Origin: SAR202 cluster bacterium bin127
GTDB lineage: Bacteria > Chloroflexota > Dehalococcoidia > Lucifugimonadales > Lucifugimonadaceae
Length of the DNA stretch: 64,000 nt
Direction: 5' to 3'
NCBI GenBank assembly: GCA_002239045.1
Contig: MPNN01000002.1
Coordinates: 310,001-374,000, forward strand
Positions 53,715-61,928 of the stretch are shown here, in pieces. The stretch's first letter is position 1; the number at the start of each line of letters is the position of its first letter. The notes under the pieces are model-generated. The model did not search any database. It had not been told where the DNA came from and saw nothing but the letters and a program-made list of their open reading frames with translations. A program made the position numbers and the translations under genes.

Positions 53715-54087
53715 TGAACTAGGATGGGCATGATTTGGAATGATGGGAATGATGGGTTGTTGTGGGTGGGGATTGTTGCGTTGATGTGGGTTGGGGGGGC
53801 TGGGGGTGGTTTGCTGCGTGACGACTGTCATTCCGGGGGTTTGCGGGAAACTGGGCCTACGTCATTCCCGCGCACGGGTGCTGTGCATAACCCTCCCCCT
53901 TGATGCCCAAGGGGGAATTAAAGGGGGTTTAGGTGTGGCGTTTAGCTTTGCGCTCCGTTGCCCGGCCCCTCTGGATTCCGGCTTTCGCCGGAATGACGGT
54001 AGTTATGCACAGCACCCGGACGCGGGAATCTATGGGGGTGGTGGGGATCATTCCCATCTTTTCCAATCCTCCGCATCATAGTTCAAA
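53715..54087. repeat. Inverted-repeat element (family C) interrupted by a second element
   Basis: Ends TGAACTAGGATGGGCATGATT and (reverse complement) TTTGAACTATGATGCGGAGG. Its central ATTCCCGCG...CGCGGGAAT hairpin is split by a 142-bp element at 53876-54017, see next entry. Without that insert it would be about 231 bp, in the size range of other copies (143-220 bp). Confidence 0.75.
53876..54017. repeat. Nested inverted-repeat element (ends GGGTGCTGTGCATAAC)
   Basis: 142 bp with ends GGGTGCTGTGCATAAC and GTTATGCACAGCACCC, a perfect 16-bp inverted repeat. It contains a CCCCCTT...AAGGGGG hairpin and a CCCCTCTGGATTCCGG hairpin. It is inserted in the hairpin of the host element. Relatives: 8340-8453 (complete) and about 61075-61130 (right half). 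Confidence 0.8.
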
Positions 54088-54121
54088 GGCGGGAATGGCG
54101 TGGTGGATTTGCGCGTTATCG

Positions 54122-54547
54122 TTACAGAGGGTCTATCCACTTGAGGCCGGGGAACTGCGCAAACTTGGAGTCTTTTGAGTGGACTTCTGCGTTGTGCTCA
54201 ATAGCGATAGCCGCGATGTGGGCATCGGTAACGACGTTGCGGCTAGTTCCTGTTGCCTCAACCATTAGTCGCATTACATCAAAGTGATCGGCTCCGGGGT
54301 GTATCGCGAAGATGTGCGTGCGTTCAAACCAATTTCGGACACGGTCTATAGAAACGACCGGAGAGACTGGTGGGGCGATGACTTTCGGATTAGCCATCAA
54401 GCGGACGAAGCCAGTTGAAACTGCCGAAGGTATGCCAACATCCTCAGATCCTTCGAGCAAACCGTACCACCAATCCTTGGCGACGTTGTGCATGGGAGAG
54501 GTTTCGTTGTAGGCGTAGACCAACATGTTTACATCCGGAACGATCAC
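54122..54547 (-). CDS. vapC: PIN-domain toxin VapC
   Basis: 141-residue ribonuclease toxin, cleaving tRNA or rRNA in studied homologs. Acidic site residues: D5 (MIVPDVNMLVYAYNE), D108 (NVVTDAHIAAIAIEH) and D126 (EVHSKDSKFAQFPGLKW). The layout (WWYGLLEG, GFVRLMANP) is that of the Mtu-type VapC subfamily. It overlaps the vapB stop by 4 nt, so the pair is coupled. Confidence 0.92.
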   Translation of the reverse strand: MIVPDVNMLVYAYNETSPMHNVAKDWWYGLLEGSEDVGIPSAVSTGFVRLMANPKVIAPPVSPVVSIDRVRNWFERTHIFAIHPGADHFDVMRLMVEATGTSRNVVTDAHIAAIAIEHNAEVHSKDSKFAQFPGLKWIDPL

Positions 54548-54813
54548 TCTCTGATACTCCGAAGGTAGTCTTCCACTTCCATATCTGCCAAGATCTCTTT
54601 TAGTCGCGCGGGGTCATCGCCGGCCATCCATTTACCGTCGTGCGGTTTCAATTCAGACGGCTCCTTCGCCGGTTGCTGGGCGTCAGCAGTTTGTGGAGAT
54701 GTTCCGCGCCGCAAAGCCTCATTCGCCACCTGCTCGAAGGGCTTTTTCTCGTCTCGACTTCGCTTTTCGAGAATCTCAGCGACATCATCATCGATCGTCA
54801 ATGTGGCTCTCAT
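54544..54813 (-). CDS. vapB: VapB-type antitoxin
   Basis: 89 residues from the ATG at 54813. An N-terminal ribbon-helix-helix-like DNA-binding part (MRATLTIDDDVAEILEKRSR) and a C-terminal toxin-binding tail (HDGKWMAGDDPARLKEIL, DMEVEDYLRSI). Overlaps vapC by 4 nt. Its first about 35 codons and upstream region are duplicated exactly in front of the gene at 53192-53662. Confidence 0.88.
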   Translation of the reverse strand: MRATLTIDDDVAEILEKRSRDEKKPFEQVANEALRRGTSPQTADAQQPAKEPSELKPHDGKWMAGDDPARLKEILADMEVEDYLRSIRE

Positions 54814-54859
54814 ACAGATACCTCGCATCGCTTCAACACATGCCAACAAGTCTATACAG
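54710..54859. repeat. 150-bp exact duplicate, copy 2
   Basis: Same sequence as 53559-53708. It spans the antitoxin N-terminus and its upstream control region. Ends at CTATACAG, 17 bp before the next inverted-repeat element. Confidence 0.9.
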
Positions 54860-54876
54860 CCGGTGATTGGTGCGGT

Positions 54877-55045
54877 TTTGAACTAGGATTTGAAGGATTG
54901 GTAAGGATTTTAATGATGGGTTGTTGTGGGAGGGGGTTGTTGCGTTGATGTCGGTTGCGCTGGCCTCCGTCATTCCCGCGGACGCGGGAATCTAGGGGGT
55001 GGGGATCATTCCCATCTTTTGCCATCATGGGCATCATAGTTCACA
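54877..55045. repeat. Inverted-repeat element (family C)
   Basis: 169 bp: left end TTTGAACTAGGATTTGAAGG with AGGAT iterated at 9-10 bp, centre CATTCCCGCGGACGCGGGAA hairpin, right end whose reverse complement is TGTGAACTATGATGCCC. It lies between vapB and the coiled-coil cassette. Confidence 0.8.
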
Positions 55046-55134
55046 GGCTGGCGGGGAACGGTGATGAGCGATCCATCTGATACGATAAAGGCGCGGTTAA
55101 TCTGTGAACGTGCGATTTCATAAGGCGGAACGGA

Positions 55135-55371
55135 ATGCCGACACTCGAAGAACGTGTTGAACAGTTAGAAGCTGATCTCCCGACGCGTCGGGCGTATGTC
55201 GTAGAACTGCAGTCACTCCGGCAAGGCCAGCAATTTCTGCTTCAGCGCATGGGTGCGCTGGAGCAGCGCGTGGGTCGCCTAGAAAGTGATATGGCAGAAG
55301 TGAAGTCCACACTCGCAGAGATAATGACTGACCTCAAATCGATCCTGCAACACTTCAAGATCGAAACGTAG
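55135..55371 (+). CDS. Small coiled-coil protein, short form
   Basis: 78 residues, nearly all helical with heptads (LEERVEQLEAD, MGALEQRVGRLESDMAEVK) and an amphipathic end (MTDLKSILQHFKIET). A paralog at 60534-60812 is identical at most positions but two heptads longer. AAGG and GGAACGGA precede the ATG. No family named; a dimeric or trimeric coiled-coil protein is inferred. The whole block 55058-55384, including upstream sequence, is duplicated at 60457-60825. Confidence 0.7.
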   Translation: MPTLEERVEQLEADLPTRRAYVVELQSLRQGQQFLLQRMGALEQRVGRLESDMAEVKSTLAEIMTDLKSILQHFKIET

Positions 55372-55383
55372 ATCATCTCTCCA

Positions 55384-55750
55384 ATTGAACTAGGATTTGA
55401 AGGATTGGGAAGGATTTAAAGGATGGGTTGTTGTGGGTGGGGTTGTTGCGTTGATGTCGAGGTTTTTGAACTATGATGCGAAAGATTGGTAAGGATGGAA
55501 ATGATGGGTTGTTGTGGGAGGGGGGTGTTGCGTTGATGCGGGTCGCGCGGGCTGGGCGTCGTTCGCTGCGTGACAACCGTCATTCCGGCGAAAGCCGGAA
55601 TCCACGGGGGCGGCGGGGATCATTGGCATCTTTTGCCATCATGGGCATCATAGTTCAGAGGCTGGCGAGGGAACGGCGTGCTTTATGTTCCCTGGTTTCC
55701 CGCGTGCGCGGGAATGACGGTGGCGGGGATCATGGGCATCATAGTTCAGA
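55384..55750. repeat. Tandem and solo ends of inverted-repeat elements
   Basis: A solo left end at 55384-55460 (AATTGAACTAGGATTTGAAG, AGGAT periodic), a full element at 55464-55658 (TTTTTGAACTATGATGCG ... CATCATAGTTCAGA) with a GTCATTCCGGCGAAAGCCGG hairpin, then a TTTCCCGCGTGCGCGGGAA hairpin (55696-55716) and a solo right end to 55748. No gene is supported here. Confidence 0.75.
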
Positions 55751-55804
55751 GGCGGCGGCATCCTAGTTCTCGCGAAAATGCTTCGCTAAACGCGTTGTGG
55801 TGCA

Positions 55805-55834
55805 TTGAATCGGATTCGTCTGGATTCGTATATT
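55805..55834 (+). promoter_or_regulatory. Possible promoter of paralog 2
   Basis: TTGAAT (55805-55810), 18-bp spacer, TATATT (55829-55834), leaving a leader of about 120 nt to the start region. Moderate match to consensus. Confidence 0.4.
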
Positions 55835-55963
55835 CGGGAACATGAACGCCAAATGGCGAACTTTTGTGTATGCGAGCGAGGGATTGCTTGCGTCTGAAGG
55901 TCAGCCTGAGGCGAGGTTCTATCGACAAATACGGTGACCCACAAGACAGTGAGTGAGATCCGC

Positions 55964-58900
55964 ATGAGAGAGAGAATTAGCATGAAATCGAAGATGCTGG
56001 GTGCGCTGGCACTCTTTACGCTAATCGGCGCGCTGTTTATTTTGCAGTCGGCAGGAACTGGCCCGCCAACCGTGGATGCGGCGACCGGCAGCATCGACGC
56101 GTTGAATATGGGGACGTGTCTGACGACGGACGCAACCCTGTTCAAGGATGAAGACTGCGACCTGTCCGGTGAGTACGATGGGGTCAAGTGGGAGATTCGC
56201 GACAAGGTCGTCGAGGTCTCTACGCTCTATGCGACATACGCGCATGACCCGAAGACTTCGTCGGACGCGCCGAGGGCGATCCTTACCAACTCTGACCTGA
56301 TCAAGATCAGCATCGCCGATACCGGACGCGACAAGCGGACGGGTGTGTTGGTACGAGGGCGTTCTTATGAGGGCGTAAACGATGATTCCGACGCGGATGA
56401 CACTGCCGTCGATTTCGACGAGGATCAATCCGGTTCGCTGGCGGTTTTAATCAGAACGGATTTGGACGCCGATGGTTTGAGTTACCAGACAGCTGTTGAT
56501 CTGGATACTACCGACACTGATGAAGATATCAAGTTCACGTCTGAGGAAGCCGGAAATGGCACGGACGGGATATGGCTATACCAGGGTGCTGCTACAGTTA
56601 CAACTTCCGAAGTAACTTCCAGCGGCAATTACACGCTGAACTTTACGCGAGACGGTGGTATTGGTGATGGGGTAGCTAATCCTTGGCAATTCAAGCCGGC
56701 CGATTTCGATGTCGCCAACGGTGCTGAGGTTAGGTTCTACGGTTGTGTTTCTACTAATGCAACATGCGGGGACGACGGGACTTCTCCTAATTTCACGGAT
56801 CCCATCAAAAAGTTGACCGAATTGGAGGTTGACGAGGACGCGTCGAACGGCGACGCTGGGGGCAACACCGCGCCGTGGCTCGGAGTGAATGCAAGTGTGC
56901 CTAGCGGCTCAAGAGTCGTCATCCTCGCCATCTACTACCGCACGAGCAATGAAGAGAACTTGGTTGGTGGGCAGACCTACCGCGAGTGTTCGGGAGAAGG
57001 TAATACTCCAACCAAGACGAATGGTGATACGTGGAGGTGCTCGCCTGATGGTACGTTGAGCACGAACGATGGCGTGGGCGGTGAGGATAATGTCGTCTTC
57101 ACCGACAATGAGAAGAATCGCAACACTGCGTTGGAGGTTCGGGCATTAGCGGATGGCAACCTTGAAAATCGAAGTGTCGACCTGTTCCTGACGGAGACGG
57201 GGCGCTTCGATGGTGTCTATCAGGGCTACCTGCGGCTGACCGATGCCAATGGCGATGGTAGAGGCACTGGCACAAGTCCAGATAACTGGGGTCGCGTAGT
57301 TGGAGACGGCAAGACGGATAACTCTATTGGCAATGCGGCGGTTCTGGCGGTTCAGAGCGGTCCGGTGACGATCGAGTACCGTGACAGCAGTGGGACGAAG
57401 CGCACGTTGCGCATCGAGATCGACAACCGGGCGCCGACGATAACGGTTGCGAACCCGGCGCACGGCGCTGCCAGCGGAGACCAATCGCCCGACTTCGCGG
57501 GCGCGATGGAAGACACCGACTCCGGTCTGGTGGACGGCTCGTTCCGACTTGTGGTCGACAACAAGGTCGACAGCAACGGAGCACCAGGCAGTAACAGTGA
57601 CTACGCTTTGGAAGCCAAGGCGCCGAATGCGGAAAAAGTAATTCTGAGAACAGTAAGCCCGGTTCTAAAGCGAGCGACACGCATAGCAGATTACGCCGGG
57701 TATTCCGCTTCGGACCAGACATTCGGAATTTCAGATGCGGATGCTCTCTACGCCTTGGGCGATGATGCGTGTGACGATGGTCAAGAGGTTTGCCACATCT
57801 TGTCGGATGAGTACGACGACGGCGCCACTCGTGGCACGTTCGAGGACTCGCTGCGGCTGGATCTGTGGGAGACCGAGGGCGAGACTCTGGTGTTGCGTGA
57901 CAAGGAGTTCCAGATCGACTTCCAGGCGTTCGTGATGGACATGGCGGGGAACATCGGTTTCTCGGATTCCGATCCTGCGAACCCGCGCTTCATCAACGAC
58001 CTTGGCACGGAAACCGCTGACCGCGACCTGGAAATAGCGAAGCAAGTTCTCGGTTACTACTCGGCGCACATCATCACCTTGGACGAGAAGGATCCGGAGG
58101 TCATGACCGACGAGTCGGCTACTGGCTACTACGGTAGGACATCGGACAAGAGCTTGATTGCGGATCGTTCGGGTATCGTGGTGGTGTTCGACAACAATGT
58201 CGCGGCGAGCTCGATCTCGACCGACACGTTCACGGTTGAGTTGGACGACGAGTCGGCGGCGCAGATCACGGACGTGGAGGTAGATGGCAAGTACGTCTTC
58301 CTGAAGCTCGCTTCGGAGCTGGCGTCTGACGCCACGCCGGAGATCGACATCGCGCAGGGCGCGAAGGTCGAGGACATGGCCGGCAACGAGACGTTCGGCC
58401 GGGAGCTGGAAGCGTTCGATGCCAAAGACGGGATCTCCCCGCGGCTGACGGTGACGTTGAGCGGCGGTTCCGGCACTGGCACCGGCAATGAAGGCCCGGA
58501 CAAGCTGACTAGGGATCAGATCATGGTTCATGTGTCGTCCGACGAGCCGTTGCAAGGGTCGCCGAGAGTGGATGTCGTTTGCACCAGCCTGGAATGGATG
58601 AGCCAAGACGATACGAAGATGGATGTCGACGACTACGTTGCGAACCGCATGAGGGCTTCCAGTAGCGAACCAATGGACAATCCGAAAGAAACGATGGAAC
58701 GTGCCAACAGAAACGAAGTGTACGACTACACCTGCGGTTACGAGGATGCCGACAGCGACCTCGTGCAGGCATACTCGCCGAACTCTGGGAGTCGTGCGCT
58801 TGCTCTGCCGGGCGAGAACTGGCAGTACACTTGGCAGAACCCGCCCAGCGCCGATATGGCACTAGAGGATGGCGGAGCCACCGTAGTGGTATTCGCGAGC

Positions 58901-59839
58901 GACCGTTCGCGTTACACGATGGGCAGCGATGCCAGCGTCCGTAACTGGGGTTCAGCTTCGGCAGACTTCACTCTCGACCGCGAGCTGTTGTCGCCTCAGG
59001 CAAACGGCGGCGGAGACTTGCAGCCGGAGGACGGCGGAGAGTCGAAAGAGTCGCGACCGTTCATCCTGATTGAGTTCAATGAAGGCACGACGGTCACCCT
59101 TGACTCGGTGGAGCTTGACGATGTCGAGATTGCCGACCAGTTCACTAAGCCGGCGATGAACCGCTTCGTCTACTGGCCCGACACGATCACGCAGGGCGAC
59201 CACGAGGTCGAGGTCGATGCATCGGATGCCGCGGGCAACGAGGTAACCTTCGACTACGAATTCAAGGTTGTCGATCGTGGCGACTTTGTGATCGAGCTGC
59301 AGGCCGGTTGGAACGCCATCTCGGTACCTGCAACTCCGGTCGACACGGCAATCGGTTCGGTCTTCACGGACGCGGCGGTCACGACCGTTATCGGTTGGGA
59401 CACGCAGGGCTGGCGCATCGCAGTGCGACGCGACGGCGTGTGGGAATCGAACCAGCAGTACGGCGCATTGAACGACATTCAATCGAAGTACGGCTACTGG
59501 GTGAAGTCCGACCGTTTCGTGAGCCAACCCGTGGCGCTACAGGGCCCGATTGGCCGCGACGCAGGCTCGCCAGGGACACCGGATGCGATCGACACGATTG
59601 CTGGCTGGAACTTCGTCGGGGTCATCGACCAGGACGGCGACCAGACGGAGGGCCACTTCGGCGAAGGCTTGCGGAGCGGTATCGCACCTGTTTCAGCAGG
59701 CGAGTACCTAGGTTCGCACTACATTCGAGCGTACACTTGGGACCCGACCTTCAGCCGGTTCGAAAACCTGGCTAAGGACGTTCAAATCGAGATCGGCGGC
59801 GGCGTGTGGGTCTACTACGAAGGCGGCATTGCACCGTAG
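55964..59839 (+). CDS. Giant secreted paralog 2
   Basis: 1291 residues from the ATG at 55964 (GTG 55934 and ATG 55982 are alternatives; 55982 gives the neatest signal peptide, MKSKMLGALALFTLIGALFI). Same architecture as paralog 1: signal peptide with VDAATG end, IDALNMGTCLTTDATLF, LYATYAHDPKT, DKRTGVLVRG, GPVTIEYRDSSGTKRTLRIE, PDFAGAMEDTDSGL, FQAFVMDMAGNIGFSDSD, DPEVMTDESATGYYGR, TVTLDSVELDDVEI, and the C-terminal GWNAISVPATPVDTAIGSVF and VWVYYEGGIAP. It is about 90 residues longer through inserts in the N-module. An Asp-rich, likely Ca-binding surface protein; no enzyme motif seen. Confidence 0.85.
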   Translation: MRERISMKSKMLGALALFTLIGALFILQSAGTGPPTVDAATGSIDALNMGTCLTTDATLFKDEDCDLSGEYDGVKWEIRDKVVEVSTLYATYAHDPKTSSDAPRAILTNSDLIKISIADTGRDKRTGVLVRGRSYEGVNDDSDADDTAVDFDEDQSGSLAVLIRTDLDADGLSYQTAVDLDTTDTDEDIKFTSEEAGNGTDGIWLYQGAATVTTSEVTSSGNYTLNFTRDGGIGDGVANPWQFKPADFDVANGAEVRFYGCVSTNATCGDDGTSPNFTDPIKKLTELEVDEDASNGDAGGNTAPWLGVNASVPSGSRVVILAIYYRTSNEENLVGGQTYRECSGEGNTPTKTNGDTWRCSPDGTLSTNDGVGGEDNVVFTDNEKNRNTALEVRALADGNLENRSVDLFLTETGRFDGVYQGYLRLTDANGDGRGTGTSPDNWGRVVGDGKTDNSIGNAAVLAVQSGPVTIEYRDSSGTKRTLRIEIDNRAPTITVANPAHGAASGDQSPDFAGAMEDTDSGLVDGSFRLVVDNKVDSNGAPGSNSDYALEAKAPNAEKVILRTVSPVLKRATRIADYAGYSASDQTFGISDADALYALGDDACDDGQEVCHILSDEYDDGATRGTFEDSLRLDLWETEGETLVLRDKEFQIDFQAFVMDMAGNIGFSDSDPANPRFINDLGTETADRDLEIAKQVLGYYSAHIITLDEKDPEVMTDESATGYYGRTSDKSLIADRSGIVVVFDNNVAASSISTDTFTVELDDESAAQITDVEVDGKYVFLKLASELASDATPEIDIAQGAKVEDMAGNETFGRELEAFDAKDGISPRLTVTLSGGSGTGTGNEGPDKLTRDQIMVHVSSDEPLQGSPRVDVVCTSLEWMSQDDTKMDVDDYVANRMRASSSEPMDNPKETMERANRNEVYDYTCGYEDADSDLVQAYSPNSGSRALALPGENWQYTWQNPPSADMALEDGGATVVVFASDRSRYTMGSDASVRNWGSASADFTLDRELLSPQANGGGDLQPEDGGESKESRPFILIEFNEGTTVTLDSVELDDVEIADQFTKPAMNRFVYWPDTITQGDHEVEVDASDAAGNEVTFDYEFKVVDRGDFVIELQAGWNAISVPATPVDTAIGSVFTDAAVTTVIGWDTQGWRIAVRRDGVWESNQQYGALNDIQSKYGYWVKSDRFVSQPVALQGPIGRDAGSPGTPDAIDTIAGWNFVGVIDQDGDQTEGHFGEGLRSGIAPVSAGEYLGSHYIRAYTWDPTFSRFENLAKDVQIEIGGGVWVYYEGGIAP

Positions 59840-59867
59840 ATTGCACAGTAGGACATGTGCCCTCACC

Positions 59868-60217
59868 CCTACCCTCTCCTGCTGAGCGGGAGAGGGGGTA
59901 GGGTGCGCCTTTGAACTAGGATTTGAAGGATTGGGAAGGATTTTAAGGATGGGGTGTTGTGCCCTCCGCCGTCATTCCGGCGAAAGCCGGAATCTAGGGG
60001 GTAGCGGGGGATGACGTTTTTTGAACTATGATGTGAATGATTGGGAATGATTTTAATGATGGGTTGTTTTGGGAGGGGGGTGTTGCGTTGATGTTGGGCG
60101 TGTTCCTCGCCGTCGTTCCCGCGTTCCCTCCTTCGTCATTCCGGCGAAAGCCGGAATCTAGAGGGGCGGTGGGGGGATCATTTCCATCTTTTTCAATCAT
60201 GGGCATCATAGTTCACA
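59868..60217. repeat. Hairpin repeat plus two inverted-repeat elements
   Basis: Directly after paralog 2: a CCCTCTCCTGCTGAGCGGGA hairpin (59868-59895); a left-end-only element at 59910-60004 (TTTGAACTAGGATTTGAAGG, AGGAT every 9-10 bp, then a GTCATTCCGGCGAAAGCCGG hairpin); and a full 198-bp element at 60020-60217 (TTTGAACTATGATGTGAATG ... CATCATAGTTCACA), whose left end iterates ATGAT instead of AGGAT. Confidence 0.75.
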
Positions 60218-60224
60218 GGCGCGT

Positions 60225-60442
60225 GGGGTTGTGTGACCGCGCCCCTTGGCCGCCCCGTTGCCCTCACCCTGGGAACCCCTCTGTATCTCCCCTTGGGAAG
60301 GGGAGGGAATTAGCTCGCGGGAGAGGGGATCGTTGTTGTGGTTTGGGGGTGTTGCGTTGAATTTCGAGCATCCCCTGCGTGCGAGGGCGGGTTTCAAACC
60401 CGCCCCTACGTCGCGTCCCCTTCGCGGGGCGAAGGGGAGGTG
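60225..60442. repeat. About 200-bp block duplicated at 61255-61447, copy 1
   Basis: Shares GGGGTTGTGTGACCGCGCCC, TTGGCCGCCCCGTTGCCCTC and the GGCGGGTTTCAAACCCGCC and CCCCTTCGCGGGGCGAAGGG palindromes with the copy at 61255-61447. The copies differ in the middle (a hairpin present only in copy 2). No gene. Confidence 0.7.
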
Positions 60443-60533
60443 GTGGTGGTGGTGGGACGGTGGTGAGCGATCTATCTGATACGATGGAGGCGCGGTTACT
60501 CTGTGAACGTGCGATTTCATAAGGTGGAACGGA

Positions 60534-60812
60534 ATGCCGACACTCGAAGAGCGTGTTGAACAGTTAGAAGCTGATCTCCCGACGCGTCGGGGGTATGTCG
60601 TAGAACTGCAATCACTCCGGCAAGGTCAGCAATTTATGTTTCAGCGCATGGATGCGCTGGAGCAGAGTATGAGTGCGCTGGAGCAGCGTATGGGTGCGCT
60701 GGAGCAGCGCATGGATCGCCTAGAAAGTGATATGGCAGAAGTGAAGTCCACACTCGCAGAGGTGATGACTGACCTCAAATCGATCCTGCAACACTTCAAG
60801 ATCGAAACGTAG
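60534..60812 (+). CDS. Small coiled-coil protein, long form
   Basis: 92-residue paralog of the gene at 55135-55371, with identical ends (MPTLEERVEQLEADLPTRR and SDMAEVKSTLAE..MTDLKSILQHFKIET). The extra 14 residues come from a 21-bp tandem repeat (three units, 60648-60710) coding MxALEQx heptads. The upstream 75 bp is nearly identical to that of the short form. Function unknown; the variable heptad number suggests a tunable coiled-coil rod. Confidence 0.7.
   Translation: MPTLEERVEQLEADLPTRRGYVVELQSLRQGQQFMFQRMDALEQSMSALEQRMGALEQRMDRLESDMAEVKSTLAEVMTDLKSILQHFKIET
60648..60710 (+). repeat. 21-bp tandem repeat coding coiled-coil heptads
   Basis: Three in-frame 21-bp units (60648-60668, 60669-60689, 60690-60710), each ATGxxTGCGCTGGAGCAGxGx, encoding MxALEQx. 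The short paralog has one unit. The length changes in whole heptads, so the coiled coil keeps its register. Confidence 0.85.
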
Positions 60813-60837
60813 ATCATCTCTCCAACGCCTGCGATTT

Positions 60838-61058
60838 TTTGAACTATGATGGGCATGATTTGGAATGATGGGTTGTTGTTGGAGGGGGTGTTTGCGTTGA
60901 TGTGGGTTGCGCTGGCTGGGCGTCGTTCGCTGCGTGACAACCGTCATTCCGGCGGACGCGGAAAACCGGGCCTACGTCATTCCGGCGAAAGCCGGAATCT
61001 AGAGGGGCGGTGGGGGGATCCTTTCCATCTTTTCCAATCATGGGCATCATAGTTCACA
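60838..61058. repeat. Inverted-repeat element (family C)
   Basis: 221 bp, TTTGAACTATGATGGGCATG at the left and the reverse complement of TGTGAACTATGATGCCCATG at the right, with two hairpins inside (one partial at 60943, one GTCATTCCGGCGAAAGCCGG at 60976). It begins 13 bp after the end of the duplicated coiled-coil block. Confidence 0.8.
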
Positions 61059-61074
61059 GGCGCATTCCCCGTTG

Positions 61075-61258
61075 CCCGGCCCCTCTGGATTCCGGCTTTC
61101 GCCGGAATGACGGAAGTTATGCACAGCGCCCGTAGGGGCAGGTTTGAAACCTGCCCCTACCACCCAAACCACCAACCTCCCATCACCGCAGTACCTTGAA
61201 CGACCACGCCCCATCCTTCCCATCTTTTCCAATCCTTTGCGTCCTAGTTCAAAGGCGC
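61075..61258. repeat. Half copy of the nested element and a solo right end
   Basis: 61075-61130 repeats the right half of the element at 53876-54017 (CCCGGCCCCTCTGGATTCCG ... GTTATGCACAGCGCCC), then a GGGGCAGGTTTGAAACCTGC palindrome, then a right end of family C (CCAATCCTTTGCGTCCTAGT, TCAAAGGCG) to 61258. No gene. Confidence 0.65.
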
Positions 61259-61447
61259 GTGGGGTTGTGTGACCGCGCCCCTTGGCCGCCCCGTTGCCCT
61301 CACCCTAGCCCTCTCCCGCTGAGCGGGAGAGGGGATCGTTGTTGTGGTTTGGGGGTGTTGCTTTGAATTTCGTGTATCCCCTGCGTGCGAGGGCGGGTTT
61401 GAAACCCGCCCCTACGTCGCGTCCCCTTCGCGGGGCGAAGGGGAGGG
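61255..61447. repeat. About 200-bp block, copy 2
   Basis: Counterpart of 60225-60442, with a CTCTCCCGCTGAGCGGGAGA hairpin in the middle and the same two palindromes at its right end (61390-61445). Confidence 0.7.
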
Positions 61448-61518
61448 AGAAGGCGTGCGCCCCTACGGGCCAAACGACGAACGTCACGATCACCGCGGTA
61501 CCTTGAACGACTACAACC

Positions 61519-61857
61519 CATCCTTCCCATCCTTCCCCATCCTTCGCATCCTAGTTCACAGGCGCGTGTGGGATCGGCGTGCTTTGCTTTACTCTGGATT
61601 CCCGCGTGCGCGGGAATGACGGGATGTTTGCGGTGATGACGGGGTGTTTGCGCCCCTTCGCCCGACGCGTAGGGGCGGGTTTGAAACCTGCCCCTACCAC
61701 CCAGACCACCAACCTGACTATCACCGCAGCATCCCAAACCGCCGACACCGCATCCTTCCCATCCTTCCCCATCCTTCGCATCCTAGTTCAGAGGCGCGTG
61801 TGGGATCGGCGTGCTTTGCTTTACTCTGGATTCCCGCGTGCGCGGGAATGGACGGGG
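61519..61857. repeat. Direct repeat pair of about 105 bp
   Basis: 61519-61623 and 61751-61857 are nearly identical direct repeats: CCATCCTTCCCCATCCTTCG, CATCCTAGTTCA(C/G)AGGCGCG, TGTGGGATCGGCGTGCTTTG and a TTCCCGCGTGCGCGGGAA hairpin. Between them a GGCGGGTTTGAAACCTGCC palindrome. The 61448-62092 stretch has no supported gene. Confidence 0.75.
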
Positions 61858-61898
61858 TGTTTTTAGCCGGTAAAATCGGTGAAACGATTTATTGTGGG

Positions 61899-61928
61899 TT
61901 TACGCGCGCACAGAAGTTTGGGTATCAT
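61899..61928 (+). promoter_or_regulatory. Possible promoter of paralog 3
   Basis: TTTACG (61899-61904), 18-bp spacer, TATCAT (61923-61928), with an overlapping TATACT just after. It would give a leader of about 160 nt containing a GC-rich fold (GGCACGCCGCGCGCGTTGCG...). Weak -35. Confidence 0.35.

Noticed and set aside
52586..61858. A CRISPR array, suggested by many repeats
   Set aside because: Repeat spacing is irregular, repeats are inverted rather than direct with unique spacers, and no cas gene is in the window.
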